Of a stretch of DNA of 64,000 bases, positions 1-12,959 are shown in pieces (position 1 is the first letter of the stretch; each line of letters begins with the position of its first letter). The notes under the pieces were generated by a model. It saw nothing but the letters and a program-made list of their open reading frames with translations, was not told the DNA's origin and ran no database searches. Position numbers and translations under genes: made by a program. The stretch lies in contig OY754327.1 of the NCBI GenBank assembly GCA_963573305.1, forward strand, positions 141,462,855-141,526,854. Direction: 5' to 3'. The DNA is from Pyrrhosoma nymphula (taxonomy: Eukaryota; Arthropoda; Insecta; Odonata; Coenagrionidae).

Positions 1-3000
1 CGAGGAGCTCCTGGGACTTCTCTCCTCCCTTCTAGCCCTCCACTCGTGTATCTATGTCTACCTGTCTCCGCCTTCTCACTTCTTCATTTTTTGCCGGGTC
101 GAATCTCTATTCACACATTTATGGGTGTTTTTCGCAAAAGAATAGTTTCAAAATCCGAAATTTCGCTCAGTTTTGGTTTGAGACTCGATGTTTTAACTGA
201 GTTGCCCATCTAATTAGTTATTATTTATGAGTTATTATTATTTATTAGTTATTTATCTGAGTTATTATTATGTATGCCTTTATGGAATGACTACAAGATG
301 CTCAATTATTTTACGGATATTGAAAACTAACATTTCTTACATTGATATATACAAAAAAATAGGTGTTCATAGTCCATCCGCGAACCTTTTTCCAAGTTGC
401 GATATACATTTGACACGGGAATCGCGCCTTACAAAATCGGTTACCATTCGCCGGAGGCAGGCAACCAGTTTTGTGTTCGTAGTATCCGGAAGTCTATCCT
501 CTCTCGCCTTTTTTTGGGCCAAGCTCGTATCGATGAAAGTTTATTACCAGCCGATAAAGTATTGAATTAGACCAACACTTGAACTATAAAGTTTCAGAAA
601 TTGTTGACTGCAGACTAAATTGAATATTTCTTAATAGAATTTCTCTGAATAGTTCTTCGATTGAATATTTTTCAGATGTGTGACGTCTCCAATAAAAAAC
701 GATAACATAAATCTAATTCAAGTAATGTAATTTTTGAGATGCCAGCACATGTTAATGCTTAACACGTGCTGGAGAAAAGTGTAGTGTAGATAGCAACAGT
801 GAGGAGCCACAATCTCTGGACCCATGAAAAATCGATTTCCAATCAGTACAGGTTGGTTGGGTGCAAAAATATACCAACCTAGAACATTTGCTGGGACATC
901 AGATTGAAGAATAAATTCAAATAATGTTTATTTCAATTAGTTTCGTCATTATCTCGTGTTTATTGACGTGGGTTAATATGAATTTATTTAATTGATTTGG
1001 TGAAATGCGTAGTTTTGTTGTTTAATTTGGCATGGGAGTTATATTTTCGGTAGCATTAGTAAAAACATTTCCTTTCCTGAAAACATAACTTTTTTTCTGG
1101 GAGGTAAATATTCGTTATCGATAAGAGGTCTATTTTCTCACCTAGCATTTTAACCTCTCAATGTATATGTACTGGAGACGGTGCTGCAAGTTTGCTCGGT
1201 CGAACTCCGAATAGGATTGAGTGTGCAATGAGGACCTCTAAACTTTATGTAGGCATGGAAATTAACGTTCACTAAAATATGACTTTCACAATGCAAGGTT
1301 ATTTTTAATTGTCATAGAAATCAAATTGCCTCATCGCCTTAGGGAAACTTCAAAATACGACAATACGTTTCTTGGAAGACAAATATCTAAGGATTCATCT
1401 TTCTTTGAAAATAATTCTTTAGAGGAATAAATTGGAAAAAAATCTTCACACTATGTATATTATGTATATATCTATATATTTATTGAGACCCTAAGGATGA
1501 CAATTTGCTAGATATATCACTCAATGGGCTGGTCTATTATCATATAAGAATGTGTATTTTTCTAATTTTTTAATTAAAAAGGTAAGTAATACATATAAGA
1601 ATGAGCAAGTCATTTTTTTTGTCGTTTCCACCTTGAACCTTTGCTATTTCTATTTTGTAAGTGATGTAAAATTAATAAGAACTATGATGAAAGGAGGCCA
1701 TAATCTGACCTAAGTTTTTCGATAATTATTTAAGTATAATAATCTGAAAACGTAGGTCAAGTTTTCTAAATCAAATGGGCCTAAAATTTGGAAATAAAAT
1801 TTGGAAATACGGTCGTTGTAATTAGAACTAAAATGTTAAAACCACAGTATCAATAGTTGGAACTGAATTTACTGTGTTTACACGTAAAGTGTCGAGTGTT
1901 TGTGTACCGTAGTTTTTAAAATATATTACCCTTAATTGGCAGATGTAAAGCGGTATGGTGTGAAATACGACCAGCATCATTCGTATTTGAAATAATTTAT
2001 TTATCTTAAAGGAAAAGCAATGGGGCTGACATCTGTCATTATTCTGAGCAGTTTGAGGAGACATTAAATAGAGGGACCTTTATTGCGTATTTGAATTTTT
2101 TTTTAACGAGAACTGACATATAGAATGCGATAGTGACTTCTAAAATAAGCGTGTCGAATAATCTGTTTTAACATGCTGGTATCTGATAACCTGAGAATCG
2201 GATTTAAATGCTTAACTGTTGATTTAAGTAGTATTGTAAGCTGATTATGAAGCTCATTAAAATTAATGCATGATAAAACAAAGCAAATTCTATTCTCTTG
2301 CATATACTTTGTGTACTCCGTAGAACAAAATGGTCGGGCTACTCGGTTTAACAAGTACATGAGACATCGATCCAAATTCACTTTGATGACTTCTCCGAAG
2401 CATATGCGAACACTTTATGCGCGATCTTTGGAGATTGTTATTTTATCACTGCTATAGCAAGTGCTGTTTACAACCTGATTTACTGTGGGTTTATGGAGTT
2501 CCTACATCACTCACATTAGCAGATATTGCGACTCTGCGGACCTAATGATTTGTAAGGGGTTGCAAATGTGAGACGTAGAACCGTAAGTTAAAGGCACGAA
2601 GTATAATATGCTATTTAAGCGCTACATATCTCGGCGAGTAACTGCTCCATGAGCGTAATCTGAAGTAAGCCTAGAGTGAAAGATTTGTTTGCATTATCGT
2701 AGTACCATGTGTAAATAATGTTTAACTATTGCATTTACTTCGCCTGAGCGCACATCATCAAACACATAGTCTGTTCGTGAATTATTTGTCCGTGTTACCA
2801 TTGTAAATAGTTTTCAGCCATATTTTAAATTAATCCTGAGCACAAATGAGAGCGAAAGACTGCTTTGTATTTTAAGAATTATTTACTGTGATGAAGTTAA
2901 TATTCAAATTTTTATTTGCTTTTCCAAACTTGTTCTATATTTTTGGAATATAATGGATACTATAACAGTTATATGATTTTTGCCAGGCAGTATGTAATTA

Positions 3001-4250
3001 TTCATCTATTTCCAGCTATAATGGAATGGTGCAATACAGACCAATAGATTAATTTGCATAAAATTACCGCGCTAAAACTAATGAATCTGAAGAAAATATC
3101 CCTCTGATGGGGCAAATGATAAATTCAAAGTTCTCAATTTGTATTTATGCTTCTCGAGAAATCGGAATTAATTCAATGCGTCCATTTCGCGCAATTTTGG
3201 GTATCATTCAATAAGAATTACTATGATAATTCCCGCAATTAATTTATATCACTGAGATGGTTGGAGGTGTCCAGGTTTTGAGATTTTCCGCATAAGATAC
3301 ATGCACATTTATACAAATTATCTGCTTATAACCATTATATTCTATCGCTTTACGATACGCAACGAACATTAAATGTCATCCGTGCTTTGTATCGCATTTA
3401 TCACAGTTTTATTGATTTAGTGGTAATATTTATTTGAGTTCTGTTCGCAGTTGTTAACTACCACAAATTCGTAGTTAACTTCTGAGTAAATTCAACTTGT
3501 AATTCTACTTTTATTAATGAATTGATATTGCGCGTTAATAAGGAACACAGCACCTAAGATGTAATTATTTGGCTTCACCGCACATTCATTGATGTCTCCA
3601 ACTGCCACTAGACCGTATGCATCCTTAGACAAGATAGTTGTTTAAGGATATTACATATTCGATTTAATTATCTGGTAAGGGTTAGACAACTTGCGTAAGA
3701 CCCTTCTGCTGGCTATTAACAACATCATTCGGGTGTTCTGTTTTTGTAAAAGTGAACAGCTACTTAATTTTAGATAGACAGTCTAGTGGATGTTAAAATG
3801 CTCTCTGGACTCCGCTGACCTGGTTCATGCGTTGTGATCGCATACATATAAAACCACATTTGGGAGAAAACGAATTTGTAATGTTGTGGAGACTCACCAT
3901 GAAACGCGGTCACGGGAAATGTATTCATGCCTATGCAATGCTCATGTGCTAGTTTAGATTTTATATCCACCATAAAAGCCCTTGCTGTATGCGCTGGAGC
4001 AAAAATACCATCCGCTTTGTGAATTCATTTCACTCTGCCCTGATGGTGGTTTGTAATGTCAATGGTTTTGGCGAGAGAAGGCTCGAGTTACAGTTTAAAT
4101 TTTATAATTCTGAGGTATCCAGGGCTTCATCCCGGAAAATATGTGCGTGTTGAAACTCTAAGCTACATATTCTTGGTGTTTCCTTTAAATTATGAAAACC
4201 AAATCATTTTGCCGTAAAATTCATCCATAAGATTTTAAGTGTTCAATTGT
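1..4250. other. AT-rich stretch without a recognisable gene
   Basis: I see no convincing coding frame here. The open frames are under 115 codons, lack domain-like sequence and overlap each other on both strands. The stretch begins with a short pyrimidine-rich piece (1-100) and an AT simple region (220-270) in which GAGTTATTATTAT occurs twice. A small hairpin sits at 741-771. The rest looks like ordinary intron or intergenic sequence. Confidence 0.6.
741..771. repeat. Short inverted repeat (14-bp arms)
   Basis: CCAGCACATGTTAA is followed by a 3-base loop and TTAACACGTGCTGG. The arms pair with a single mismatch. This could be the tip of an old foldback element or a palindromic bHLH-type site (the right arm holds CACGTG). 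I cannot decide between these. Confidence 0.6.
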
Positions 4251-4289
4251 TTATGGATATCATTATTATTATTCACCTCTAACATGTTT

Positions 4290-4500
4290 TCCTACTAAGG
4301 TCCGGTTTCATAATGTCTGGTTAACGTTAAATGCAGGATGACATAGCCTTTTCGTTAACTTGATGTTACCTGAGTGTTAAGTTTTTATATATAATATCAT
4401 ACTGTTGGTTAGTTGGTGTGAATGCTATTGATGGGAGAAAGTATTATTTTTGGTTTTCATGTCGAGAAAATATTTATCCGGAGGTTACAAAAACGAGCCT
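4290..4500 (+). repeat. Dispersed repeat, copy 1 (other copy near 43670-43870)
   Basis: The end of this segment (gtgaatgctattgatgggag, then a tttggttttc-type block, a cgaggaaata-type block and 'ggaggttac') can be aligned by eye with 43797-43870 (gagcgttatcgatgagag, ttcggttttc, cgaggaaatat, 'agagattat'). Upstream, both copies have a 'ccggttt' and a 'gttaacgttaa / gttagcgttaac' block. Divergence is high. I take it as an old unclassified mobile element. Confidence 0.35.
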
Positions 4501-4779
4501 GTATTTTGCCTGAAAATTCGCGCCTTGGCAGTTTTGCCTTTTCCACCGGAAAGATGGAAGCAGATGATATTTCTCATGAAAATACCTGCAATTTAAGTGC
4601 TATAAATTTTCTGCGAGTCAGGATGTCATGATATCCTCATGAAGACTTTTCCTCGTGTAATTTCAGGCGTCGTTTTTTTTCGCACAGAGACAAAGAACGT
4701 GTTCGTAATGACAAATGTGACCGTAATCCCCGAGGTAGGCCATCCCTGAAGATTTCTGATCCCGTGGAATTTTGATCCT

Positions 4780-4870
4780 CTTGAGCTCAGTGGCGGATGT
4801 TCCGTGACAGGACCACGTGTCTCACTCCACGGGAGGTTTTCATCCCTTGAATCCCGACCTACCGAGCATT
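4780..4870 (+). mobile_element. Possible tRNA-derived SINE relic
   Basis: A segment reading 'gagctcagtggcggatg' resembles an RNA polymerase III A box. It is followed about 60 bases later by 'cccttgaatcccgacc', which resembles a B box (GGTTCGAATCC). No tail or target duplication is visible. It may be chance. Confidence 0.25.
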
Positions 4871-5069
4871 AAACGCCTCGAGCACATTTATCTTTGGGCT
4901 GAGTTTGGATGGTCCACCCATCCACGACTATCTTATTAGTCCGCCATCTCCCAAATGCATCTCTCTACTTCTGCTTTCTTTCTAATTTCTAGGAAAATAT
5001 ATCTTTTCGCCTACTTGCGCTAATTACTCATCTCAATGCTTCCAGCCACAGGAAGGGGTTAATCACCAA

Positions 5070-5296
5070 AGAAATTCACTAACCATGATGAGAAAACCAC
5101 CTTTGTTATTTCCACAAAACTTTATTACGCTGGCGCGACGCGCGTTTCACCACACTGTGGCATACTCCGCAGTGTGGTGAAACGCGCGTCGTGCCAGCGT
5201 AATAAAGTTTTGTGGAAAAAACAAAGATGGTTTTCTCATCACGGATATCCATAATTTCCACGAGGTCAGGCCTGAGATCATCAGAAATTCACTAAC
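5070..5296. mobile_element. Penelope-like inverted-dimer element A with 14-bp flanking duplication
   Basis: The two arms of a 156-bp palindrome (5086-5241) pair almost perfectly around a loop of about 11 bases at 5157-5167. Each arm carries GTGAAACGCGCGTCG followed by CCAGCGTAATAAAG. The GAAACGCGCGTC string is laid out as the 3' half of a hammerhead ribozyme core (GAAA, very short stem III, GTC cleavage triplet). The 5' half (expected CTGANGA) is degenerate. An unpaired tail with TTTCCAC...GCCTGA follows at 5250-5275. The whole is bracketed by AGAAATTCACTAAC at 5070-5083 and 5283-5296, an exact 14-bp direct repeat that looks like a target-site duplication. Inverted terminal units, one-sided tail and variable-length duplication are known traits of Penelope-like retroelements. 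No coding sequence is present, so this would be a non-autonomous copy. Confidence 0.65.
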
Positions 5297-8033
5297 TTTT
5301 AATGTGAATTTTTTTGGTCTCTTTGTTTCCGATAGATTTATTATTGCTGCATGTCAAACATTAATAATTGCTTTTCCTTCGTAGGGGTTTTTAATGGACC
5401 CGGTAAGAAAAGCGAGCGCACAAAAGAGACTTTCTGAACAAGGGAATGGTTATTTCCCACTATAATCATTATAAATTCAGGGAGATGGAAGAAAACATTT
5501 CCATCTGCTTTTATTAGTTTTTTTCAACATAAACATTAAAAATACTCTCGAAGAGTGATTGTATGACAAAATCGGTAAACATTGAGTTTGCACATTTTTC
5601 AATGGTAGTTTATAGGGTAAGTTACCCTTTGTGAAACGTATTAAACGAAAGTTTGGATATGTTAGGGGGAACTCAGGTCACAAGTATATAGGCAATCCTT
5701 GGCAGAACAGAAATTGATATATTGTTTTGGCGTATAAGAGCGTATCAAAGTAATTTTATGGTCATTTATTTAAGTTTTACAGTAGTCACGTCGTCCAAAG
5801 AATGTGAATGATTTCACAACTGTGCAATAACTTGATGCCAGATGGACGGGAGTAAAAAGTAATTTTTGCCATCGGAGCAGTATAGAACGTATCTCATTCC
5901 GTTTGACTTACAGATTTTAAATGTTAATAATCCTTGGATATTATTCTTGTAGATTACTAATTGAACACCTTTCAATGTCATACAGTTTTTGAAAGTTTGG
6001 ACGCTGAGCGAATTTCAAGCCATACAATCAGTGAAGGAAAATATCTTTCGAGGCTCCTCAGAGAGGTAATGTAATGCCGCGCCATCGGCTAAAAAAACCC
6101 GCAGTCTCCTGAAGCATATGCAATGCACACGGCAGAATGTTTCACGTGTTGCATATAGTTCACGGATAACTGATGGACTGGTACGACGAGTACCTATGCG
6201 TAAATTTATTTCATAGGTACCACAGTGTCTGGTAGGTTACTCTCATTTCGGTAAGCTAAATAGAAAGTAATTCTTATCAGTTTATATAAAATATCGTTAA
6301 GTTGCTGTCATTTCTTTCGGAATATTCTTGGAAAAGTTACACACTTATAATGAAACAATAATTTAAATCTACGATAATATGTAATGATTTAAATTGCTTT
6401 TTATGCGAAATTGTGCAAATATTTGTTCGTTAATGAATGAATGGAACATATAAAAATCGCTAGGGATATGTTTTGGAGGTTCAAGACACTTTTTTCAAAT
6501 ATTCCCGAGGAATTAATTGTTTCAGAAAATCTAAAAACCTTTACCTTCAAACGACTGACTCTATGCATTTGTTTCTTCTGCTTAGGACAGTATTATATTT
6601 TAAATCACTTCTATCATTATGTTAAGTCGTCGTCTTACATCAGGTTACACGTTGGTTTCGGCCTTTAAATAAGTTATTCCGAGCATGCGCCAATACTTTT
6701 TTTCTTCGTAGCAAAGGATCCTCCATGTTTGCGCAAAACGTATTCATGGAGAAAGAGGACGGATGCTCCAGGAAATCTGGAGAATCCCACGGTTTGTAAT
6801 GTATTCCGGAGAACGTGAATGCCAACGGCAGGAGAGAAAAAGGGAGGTTTTGGAATATTTTGGATAGCCATGCACATCAACGGCAAAATAAAAAAAATGA
6901 GGCTGAGAGAATGTAAGGTTCCAACTATACGGTTGAATTATTTTTTTAGTTTTCGTTACACAAGTGAGTCCTGGAATCCACGACACGTTTATTTGTTTTA
7001 GGGAGGGCGTGTCTGCCACTTGCTCACGCGCAGAATAATTATTTTTCTTCCTTTTATTTTTTTGTCACTTCGCTTTTCGTTCCCCAAAATTCCTTTGGAG
7101 GTTGAAGAATTCGCACTTCTAGATGATGCTTTTTGCGTACAGTAAACAAGGAAAATACCTGGGATACCAAAAAAGATTAAAACCTAAGTCGCTCACTTCG
7201 CGGACTTTTACATAAAATTACTCTAAATGAAAAAAAACCTCGTAGTGTGTAAATATTGCGAAGTTATTTAGGTGAAACAGGTTTTACTTGTTTTTAAAAC
7301 CACTTTGAATGGTGGAATATCTTGCACGGGTTTAAAATTGTTTTGATTGGGTGAAAATCAGCCTCCAAATTATTTTCGATGAAAAAATTGAAAGCTGCAA
7401 TAGAAATGCATTTATTGATCCTCCTAGTGTTGTATAGTTAGAGTGAATGAGGTAATATTAGAAATAATTGAGTGCGAGTTGGAGTCAAGAACAGTGCAAT
7501 GCGTTTATTTGTTAAAACTATCGTGTTTTAGATCAACGACATTTTCCGGTTTTTTGCTCATAGCTATCTATTTCTTAACGATTTTGAAGACTTAAATGTT
7601 AGACTTCAGTGAAGTAAACACGTACGTTCATTATTTTCATTAGTTTTACCAACCCTCACGATTACATCAAGGAGCTTTTGTAAAAGCCGAACATATATCC
7701 GTAGGCATGTCTCACTTTAGCAGCAAAATAAATATCTTGTCAGTCAAAAAGCTGATGGTTGAATAAATGTCATGGAGTCTGCTTGAGTGTTGTTGGGTGA
7801 ACGTTTTGATCCTGTAATTCTAGAAATTTGTGGTTTCAATGATGGGGACTATATATTGATAAAATTAATGACAAGAGAGGCATTAAGGTATGGTTAACTG
7901 TTTATCTGTTGGATATAGCTTTAACTATATTTTTTTCATCTTCATTTTAAATGCAAGTGTGTTTATGTTGCACAAAATGCCTCAGTCTCATAGTTACTTG
8001 TCCTTATTTTGTCGTAAATAAAGTTGAGTATTG

Positions 8034-8090
8034 CTCCGCTATAAACCGCTAATACCGCTTGTTCCGCTATAAACCTGCTAATAAATACGT
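8034..8090 (+). repeat. Two-copy short tandem repeat
   Basis: CTCCGCTATAAACCGCTAAT and TTCCGCTATAAACCTGCTAAT lie about 30 bases apart in direct orientation. The second copy carries an inserted T. This is a local slippage-type duplication. Confidence 0.6.
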
Positions 8091-8727
8091 CATCCTTGAA
8101 ATAATTGGTGTATTGAGTGCTTTCAGTTTTATTCACTTATTTAAAAATGTAGTTTAACAGATTTTACTTTGTATGGCAATATTTCATCCTTTATTAAACA
8201 TTCACTAACATTTTCTATTGGAATGTTTTGACGCAAAATATTTCCCTCTAGTTTTCCAACAAAGAAAAACTAAACAATTAAAAATGAGCAGGTTAGTATA
8301 GCTATGTTATTATATAGTTATTTTGGTATTATTCTAAATTTTATTCTTTAATTGGTCGTCATATTTCAAACAATGCATCACGATTGATGTGGTAGCGAAA
8401 AGGAGGAGAGCCGAATTTACACAGGATCAAGAATTAGTGATTTTAGAATACTTGAAGAGGTTACATACACATAGTTTTTGCTTATAACTTTTTTGAGTAA
8501 CTTAAGCAACTTTGATGTTTAGCGATAAAACTTTTATTTTAATCTTAATCCACGTGAAAGAAGGAGATCCCTGTGTAATTCAGAAGCGATGTAATTCACA
8601 CTCTAGTTTCGATGCTGCGGATAATCTATTTGTAGCTCTGAATGCTTATCTCACAATTCTTGTTATTTATATATTATTGAAATAACAGTAACTGACGTAT
8701 GCTAGAATAATCTTTAGCCCAGTGGAA

Positions 8728-8771
8728 AAATAATCATTATGCTTTTGCATTCGTAATTATAATGATTATTT
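8728..8771. repeat. Perfect 13-bp hairpin
   Basis: AAATAATCATTAT and ATAATGATTATTT are exact reverse complements separated by 18 bases. The AT content makes chance possible. No flanking duplication was seen. Confidence 0.5.
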
Positions 8772-9486
8772 CTTGTACAATGAATGCTTTACGTGGAGTA
8801 TTCAACAGAATGAGTTTTACAATGGTAAATGGATGTTAAAAACTATCGGAAGTTAAGGAAATACTTTGGGGTAAGACAGTTTTTTTCTCGGGTTTTAGTA
8901 GAAGATTATGGATTGATTCACATCTAGGGTATTTAAAACGCGGAAAAGTCCACTGTGATTGTTATTTTCAGAATGGGCTATTGAGCTAAATAAGTCTTGG
9001 GTAAGTTTCATGTTGTGATTACAAAAATTGTTTTGGGTACTATTCATGTACTAACTTTCAATTTAACTATTATAATCAACGGAAAATTTAGCGTGGATTA
9101 TAATGTACGAACAAGTTGGTCTCGTCTCCAGACTGCAGTGTAGCACAGGAGACGTGCTCTTGCTCCTTATAGACTGAATACGATATTAACTATTTGTCCT
9201 TTTGAGTCATGCTTAACTGATTTGAGTTGAGATATTCAGGCATATTTAATAAATAATAATAATGCAGAATTGTATTTGAAGATTACTGAATGCCTAAATA
9301 TATTCTTTGGTTTCAAACTGGTTGGAATCCATCATGAAAGAAAAATCACGGTCCGGACTCGCAAAATGATCAACTGTTTTTCCATATTTAATTTTGTTTT
9401 AGACTACGCTGTATGGTAGACTCATAATTTAGTTCCATGATCCTGCGTCAGTTAGTGCAGAAGTAAATGACAGATGCTGATTAACA

Positions 9487-9717
9487 CTCACGAAGATAAA
9501 AGTAGCCATCATTATAAATCGATTTGAAGTAACCATTATTCTTCAAAATCTGTAGAATAATATTTTCGTCAGTCATTGGTTTTCCATAAAAACTCAGAAC
9601 TACAGCATCCACTCGAGGTTTTAGAAAGTATTTGTTTCTCCGTGCCTTTAATTTGATTTTCTGTGCCTCATTTATGACATTGGGAATGCATGATGTATTT
9701 CTAAATTTTCTGTGGGG
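9487..9717 (-). CDS. Possible single coding exon, product unknown
   Basis: On the minus strand an open frame of about 80 codons has mixed, non-repetitive composition (for example KPRVDAVVLSFYGKPM and ILQILKNNGYF). That is unlike the low-complexity frames elsewhere. It starts just after a plausible splice acceptor (TTCAAATCCCCACAG, ending near 9718) and runs into a canonical donor (TTC then GTGAGT, near 9490) shortly before the stop. There is no ATG at its head; the open frame begins with GTG, so an intact gene would need upstream exons. I do not recognise the protein family. It could be a host exon, a degraded transposon frame or chance. Confidence 0.25.
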
Positions 9718-10164
9718 ATTTGAAATAAATTTGCGTAACACTTAGTTATTTTTTAATTTGAACACTGACATTGTGAAAGTGATAATGCATGCAAAGCCAT
9801 GTAGGGATGATATGATATGGGCCAAATAACCCCCGTACATTATTTTTAATCATAAACACTCTTCTTGATCAATGACAATGAAACCAATAGGTTACCTTGA
9901 AATTAAAAGATGAGTTCATCACCTGCGGTGGGCTTGCCATTGTGTTGACGCCCATTTCATTAGTTGCCCCAGAATTATTTATTTCCTGTTAAAAAAAAAC
10001 AGCCGCTGACCCAGTGGACCTGAGTGACTGTTGCATTTTGACGTGATCAAAAAAATACCTTAAGGGATTAATTCATGATGGAATGACATTTTATGTAATG
10101 GCGAACAGGAGATGAGGGGGAAGAAAGAGCAGTGTAATTCCTTGTTTGTATGAAACATTATTTA

Positions 10165-10290
10165 TGGAATCCGGCCCAATTAGTTGAGTGGGTGGTGTAC
10201 CTTTTGGATTAAGCGGAGGTCACATGGTCTGAATCTCAATTCGCCGTGTTGTTTCATAATAACGGGTAAATTGTAAATCCGTGTGATTTT
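10165..10290 (+). mobile_element. Degraded tRNA-derived SINE candidate
   Basis: 'tagttgagtgggtggtgtac' resembles an A box. 'ggtctgaatctcaattc', about 40 bases on, resembles a B box. The spacing fits a tRNA-like head. The body does not obviously match the main SINE family of this window. The 3' end is not defined. Confidence 0.4.
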
Positions 10291-10299
10291 AGGTGGGGT

Positions 10300-12950
10300 T
10301 ACTCATAAACAGGTTAATTACAATGCATATTCTCCTACGTATGTCTGAATTCGGTACTAATGTTAAGGGGTACTAATTCAAAGGCTGAGGGGGATAATGC
10401 AGAGGGGCTGCCTTCCGTTAATAGTGAGATGCGATAGGATCCGATGCGATTGGATATATTCTTAGAAAATACAGCCCTTGAAAGGAGCGTGCTTCGTTAG
10501 TTTTGCAATGTCGAGAGAATGGATGGGAATCGAATAACGAATCAGATTTATGATAGAGGAGTGAATGTTGTGAGTGGAAGGGATAGATCGAGAAATTCAT
10601 GAGTGTGACAGACGGGGAAAATGTTTGCTCATTTCATTTAATTATCGCAGCGTATCGTAATTCACAATCATTAATTAACAACATTATATAAAATTGGCAT
10701 TACATTCACATAACAATGTGTATTTAATTTTTACTTATTTTCATAATGCTTAGGTCATCAACATGGTCCTGCCAAACAGCTTTGGGTTTGTCGGCATGAC
10801 CAAATGCTTTTTTACCTCTTAATTTGACTCAGCCTTTGTGAAATAATACATATAATATTTTTGACACCTTCCGAACTAATATTGTGGAACATACTTGTTT
10901 ACAAGGGAGAATATTAGGAGTCTCAATAGCAAGAGAGCGTTTATGAAGTAACGCATAAATGTAACGGAAGATACGGAGGTTTGAAATGAAAGGGCATTAT
11001 GGATGAGAATATTGAAGCAGAGTCAGCTTTACAGCCCTAGCACCAAGAATTTAATTATTTTGTCTATGCCTACTCCGAAAGGGAACGGCTAGGTAGGTAT
11101 TTATTTAATTGTACTACTTCCAGTTAATTTAATGAAAATGACGTTGAAAAAAACATGGGTGAATGTAAAAGGAAAGCAAATTATGCGCCAAAGCAACAAA
11201 AAATGAATTAACCTGACTATGCTTAAATTGCTATTTATATATGCTAGTGAAAGAATGCGTCTTTAAATATGAGACTTAGGACGGTGGACGACTTTCACTC
11301 AAGTTTTTGGTTAGTTATTGTAATTAGTAACTTTTAAGGTCGTATGTTGCTGACGCGGCCGTACATATATTGCGTGTGCCTGCATGGAAGCGCCCTTACG
11401 CTCTCGGTCGAACGGTCCGGCGCCGGGTGGCCAGAAGTCAATTAGGGGGCCTTAATTTGTAATTGTCGAATACTCGAGCCGGACGATTGTGAGCGGTTAA
11501 GTCTCAATCGTCACCTGTGCTTAAAACGAGGATTGAGATCAGAAAGTCCGAAAACGACTCTAGCTTTGCTTTCGGGAGTGAACCAGCGTGTTTCATTTCA
11601 CTTCCCGCTGTGGATTGATTTTAATAATTTTTCGAATGTTTGTAATTAATTAAATTGTTGAAGTTGAGGAAGGTTTCGTCTTTTGCATAAGTACGTGGAA
11701 GGAAGCATCTGACGATTACAAATACGACGAAACATTTTCGTATTTCCCTAATCTCTCTTAATTGGCATTTTAGAGGACTTTATTTTCTCTTAACTTTTGG
11801 CTAGGGTATGTTTTTCGTCGTTTCTTCCTTGTTGTTGCAAAGCGTTTGTGATTAACGGTCGTATGGGGAGAGTTTGTGGGCCTTATGGTATTCCAACTGA
11901 TGCGCCCGTTTTTTGCCAGTCCTCCATCCATCTTTGCCATCCTGTTTGCAACTAGATTATTTCTGGTTCTTTACTTAAGCAAATTAAATAAGGTATTTCA
12001 TTATCAATTGATAAATGAATTTCTTTGAATTATTTTTATAGTTTCTATCTGGTTTAACCACGATTTAGAGCGTAAGGCAGTGATTAAAACTGACTAATAA
12101 TAGTGACTACCCAATTTTCCAGTTGTTCTTGCTCAGTTGATTTTTAACATGGAGTCATTGTTAATAAACGACCTATTTTTCAAAGAGCTTGTCGCATTGC
12201 AAGTCATAAGGAGGTTACCAAAATATGCAGGCATATATTTGAAAGGAATTTCAAACTCCGAAATAATAATAAGGAATTTAATGTGATTAAGGAATCTCTT
12301 GGTACAAATACAGATCGACATTTTAACTTTCATCAGCATTAGATAAAGTGAAATACCTACATATTTCTTTGACAGGCATACAACTAAAATCACGATAACT
12401 AGTATTGAAAAACATAAAACATACCTATGTTAAATGATAATAAAATATTTATCACCGGTAGAAGCTTCAGGAATTGTGGACGTATGCAAACACATTATAA
12501 GATACACTTTCTTTTGAAGATTTCCGGGAAATGCATATTTACGATAAAAAATTTAGAATTCATTGGTAGAACCAGATAAATAATAATGGGGCCCAATGCC
12601 CGGCGCCCTCTTTTGATACGTTTTGGCGCCAGCGTAGGACGCCATCTGTGAATAAGGGAGGGAATATGTAAAAGAAATGGTAAGAGGGAAAGGACGAAAA
12701 TTGAAAGGTATAGTGACAGACTGATTGAGATGTCTTGTTGTCTTGTTCTATTTATTATTCTGAAATCACTAATGGTGCGAGGTAAGGAATATTTGTACCT
12801 ATTTGCTCGACAGTGCATCTCTCTTCCGCTTTAACTTATGACGTATTGGTCTCGTTGAGAAGGCAGCACTGGGATAGCCCAAATTTATTCAGTGAAGGTC
12901 CACCAGGCACATTGAACGGAGTATCTTCCTGTTTTCAAATATGAGCAATT
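10300..12950. other. Stretch without a recognisable gene; includes a GC-richer patch at 11340-11590
   Basis: No coding frame is convincing. The patch at 11340-11590 has higher GC, homeodomain-like ATTA/TAAT cores (caattag, cttaattt, gtaattg) within about 40 bases, and an imperfect inverted pair around 'ggacgattgtgag' and 'gtctcaatcgt'. It may be a regulatory or conserved non-coding element, but comparative data would be needed. A frame at 12495-12818 (-) is rejected as low complexity. Confidence 0.4.
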
Positions 12951-12959
12951 CCGCTGGAT

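Larger units (their letters stand above)
5300..9480. other. AT-rich stretch without a recognisable gene
   Basis: Frames at 6441-7019 overlap on both strands and have no family resemblance. A short imperfect tandem repeat, with TCCGCTATAAACC in each unit, lies at 8034-8090. A perfect hairpin is at 8728-8771, and a 7-bp hairpin CGTCTCC...GGAGACG at 9123-9154. Nothing else stands out. Confidence 0.55.
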
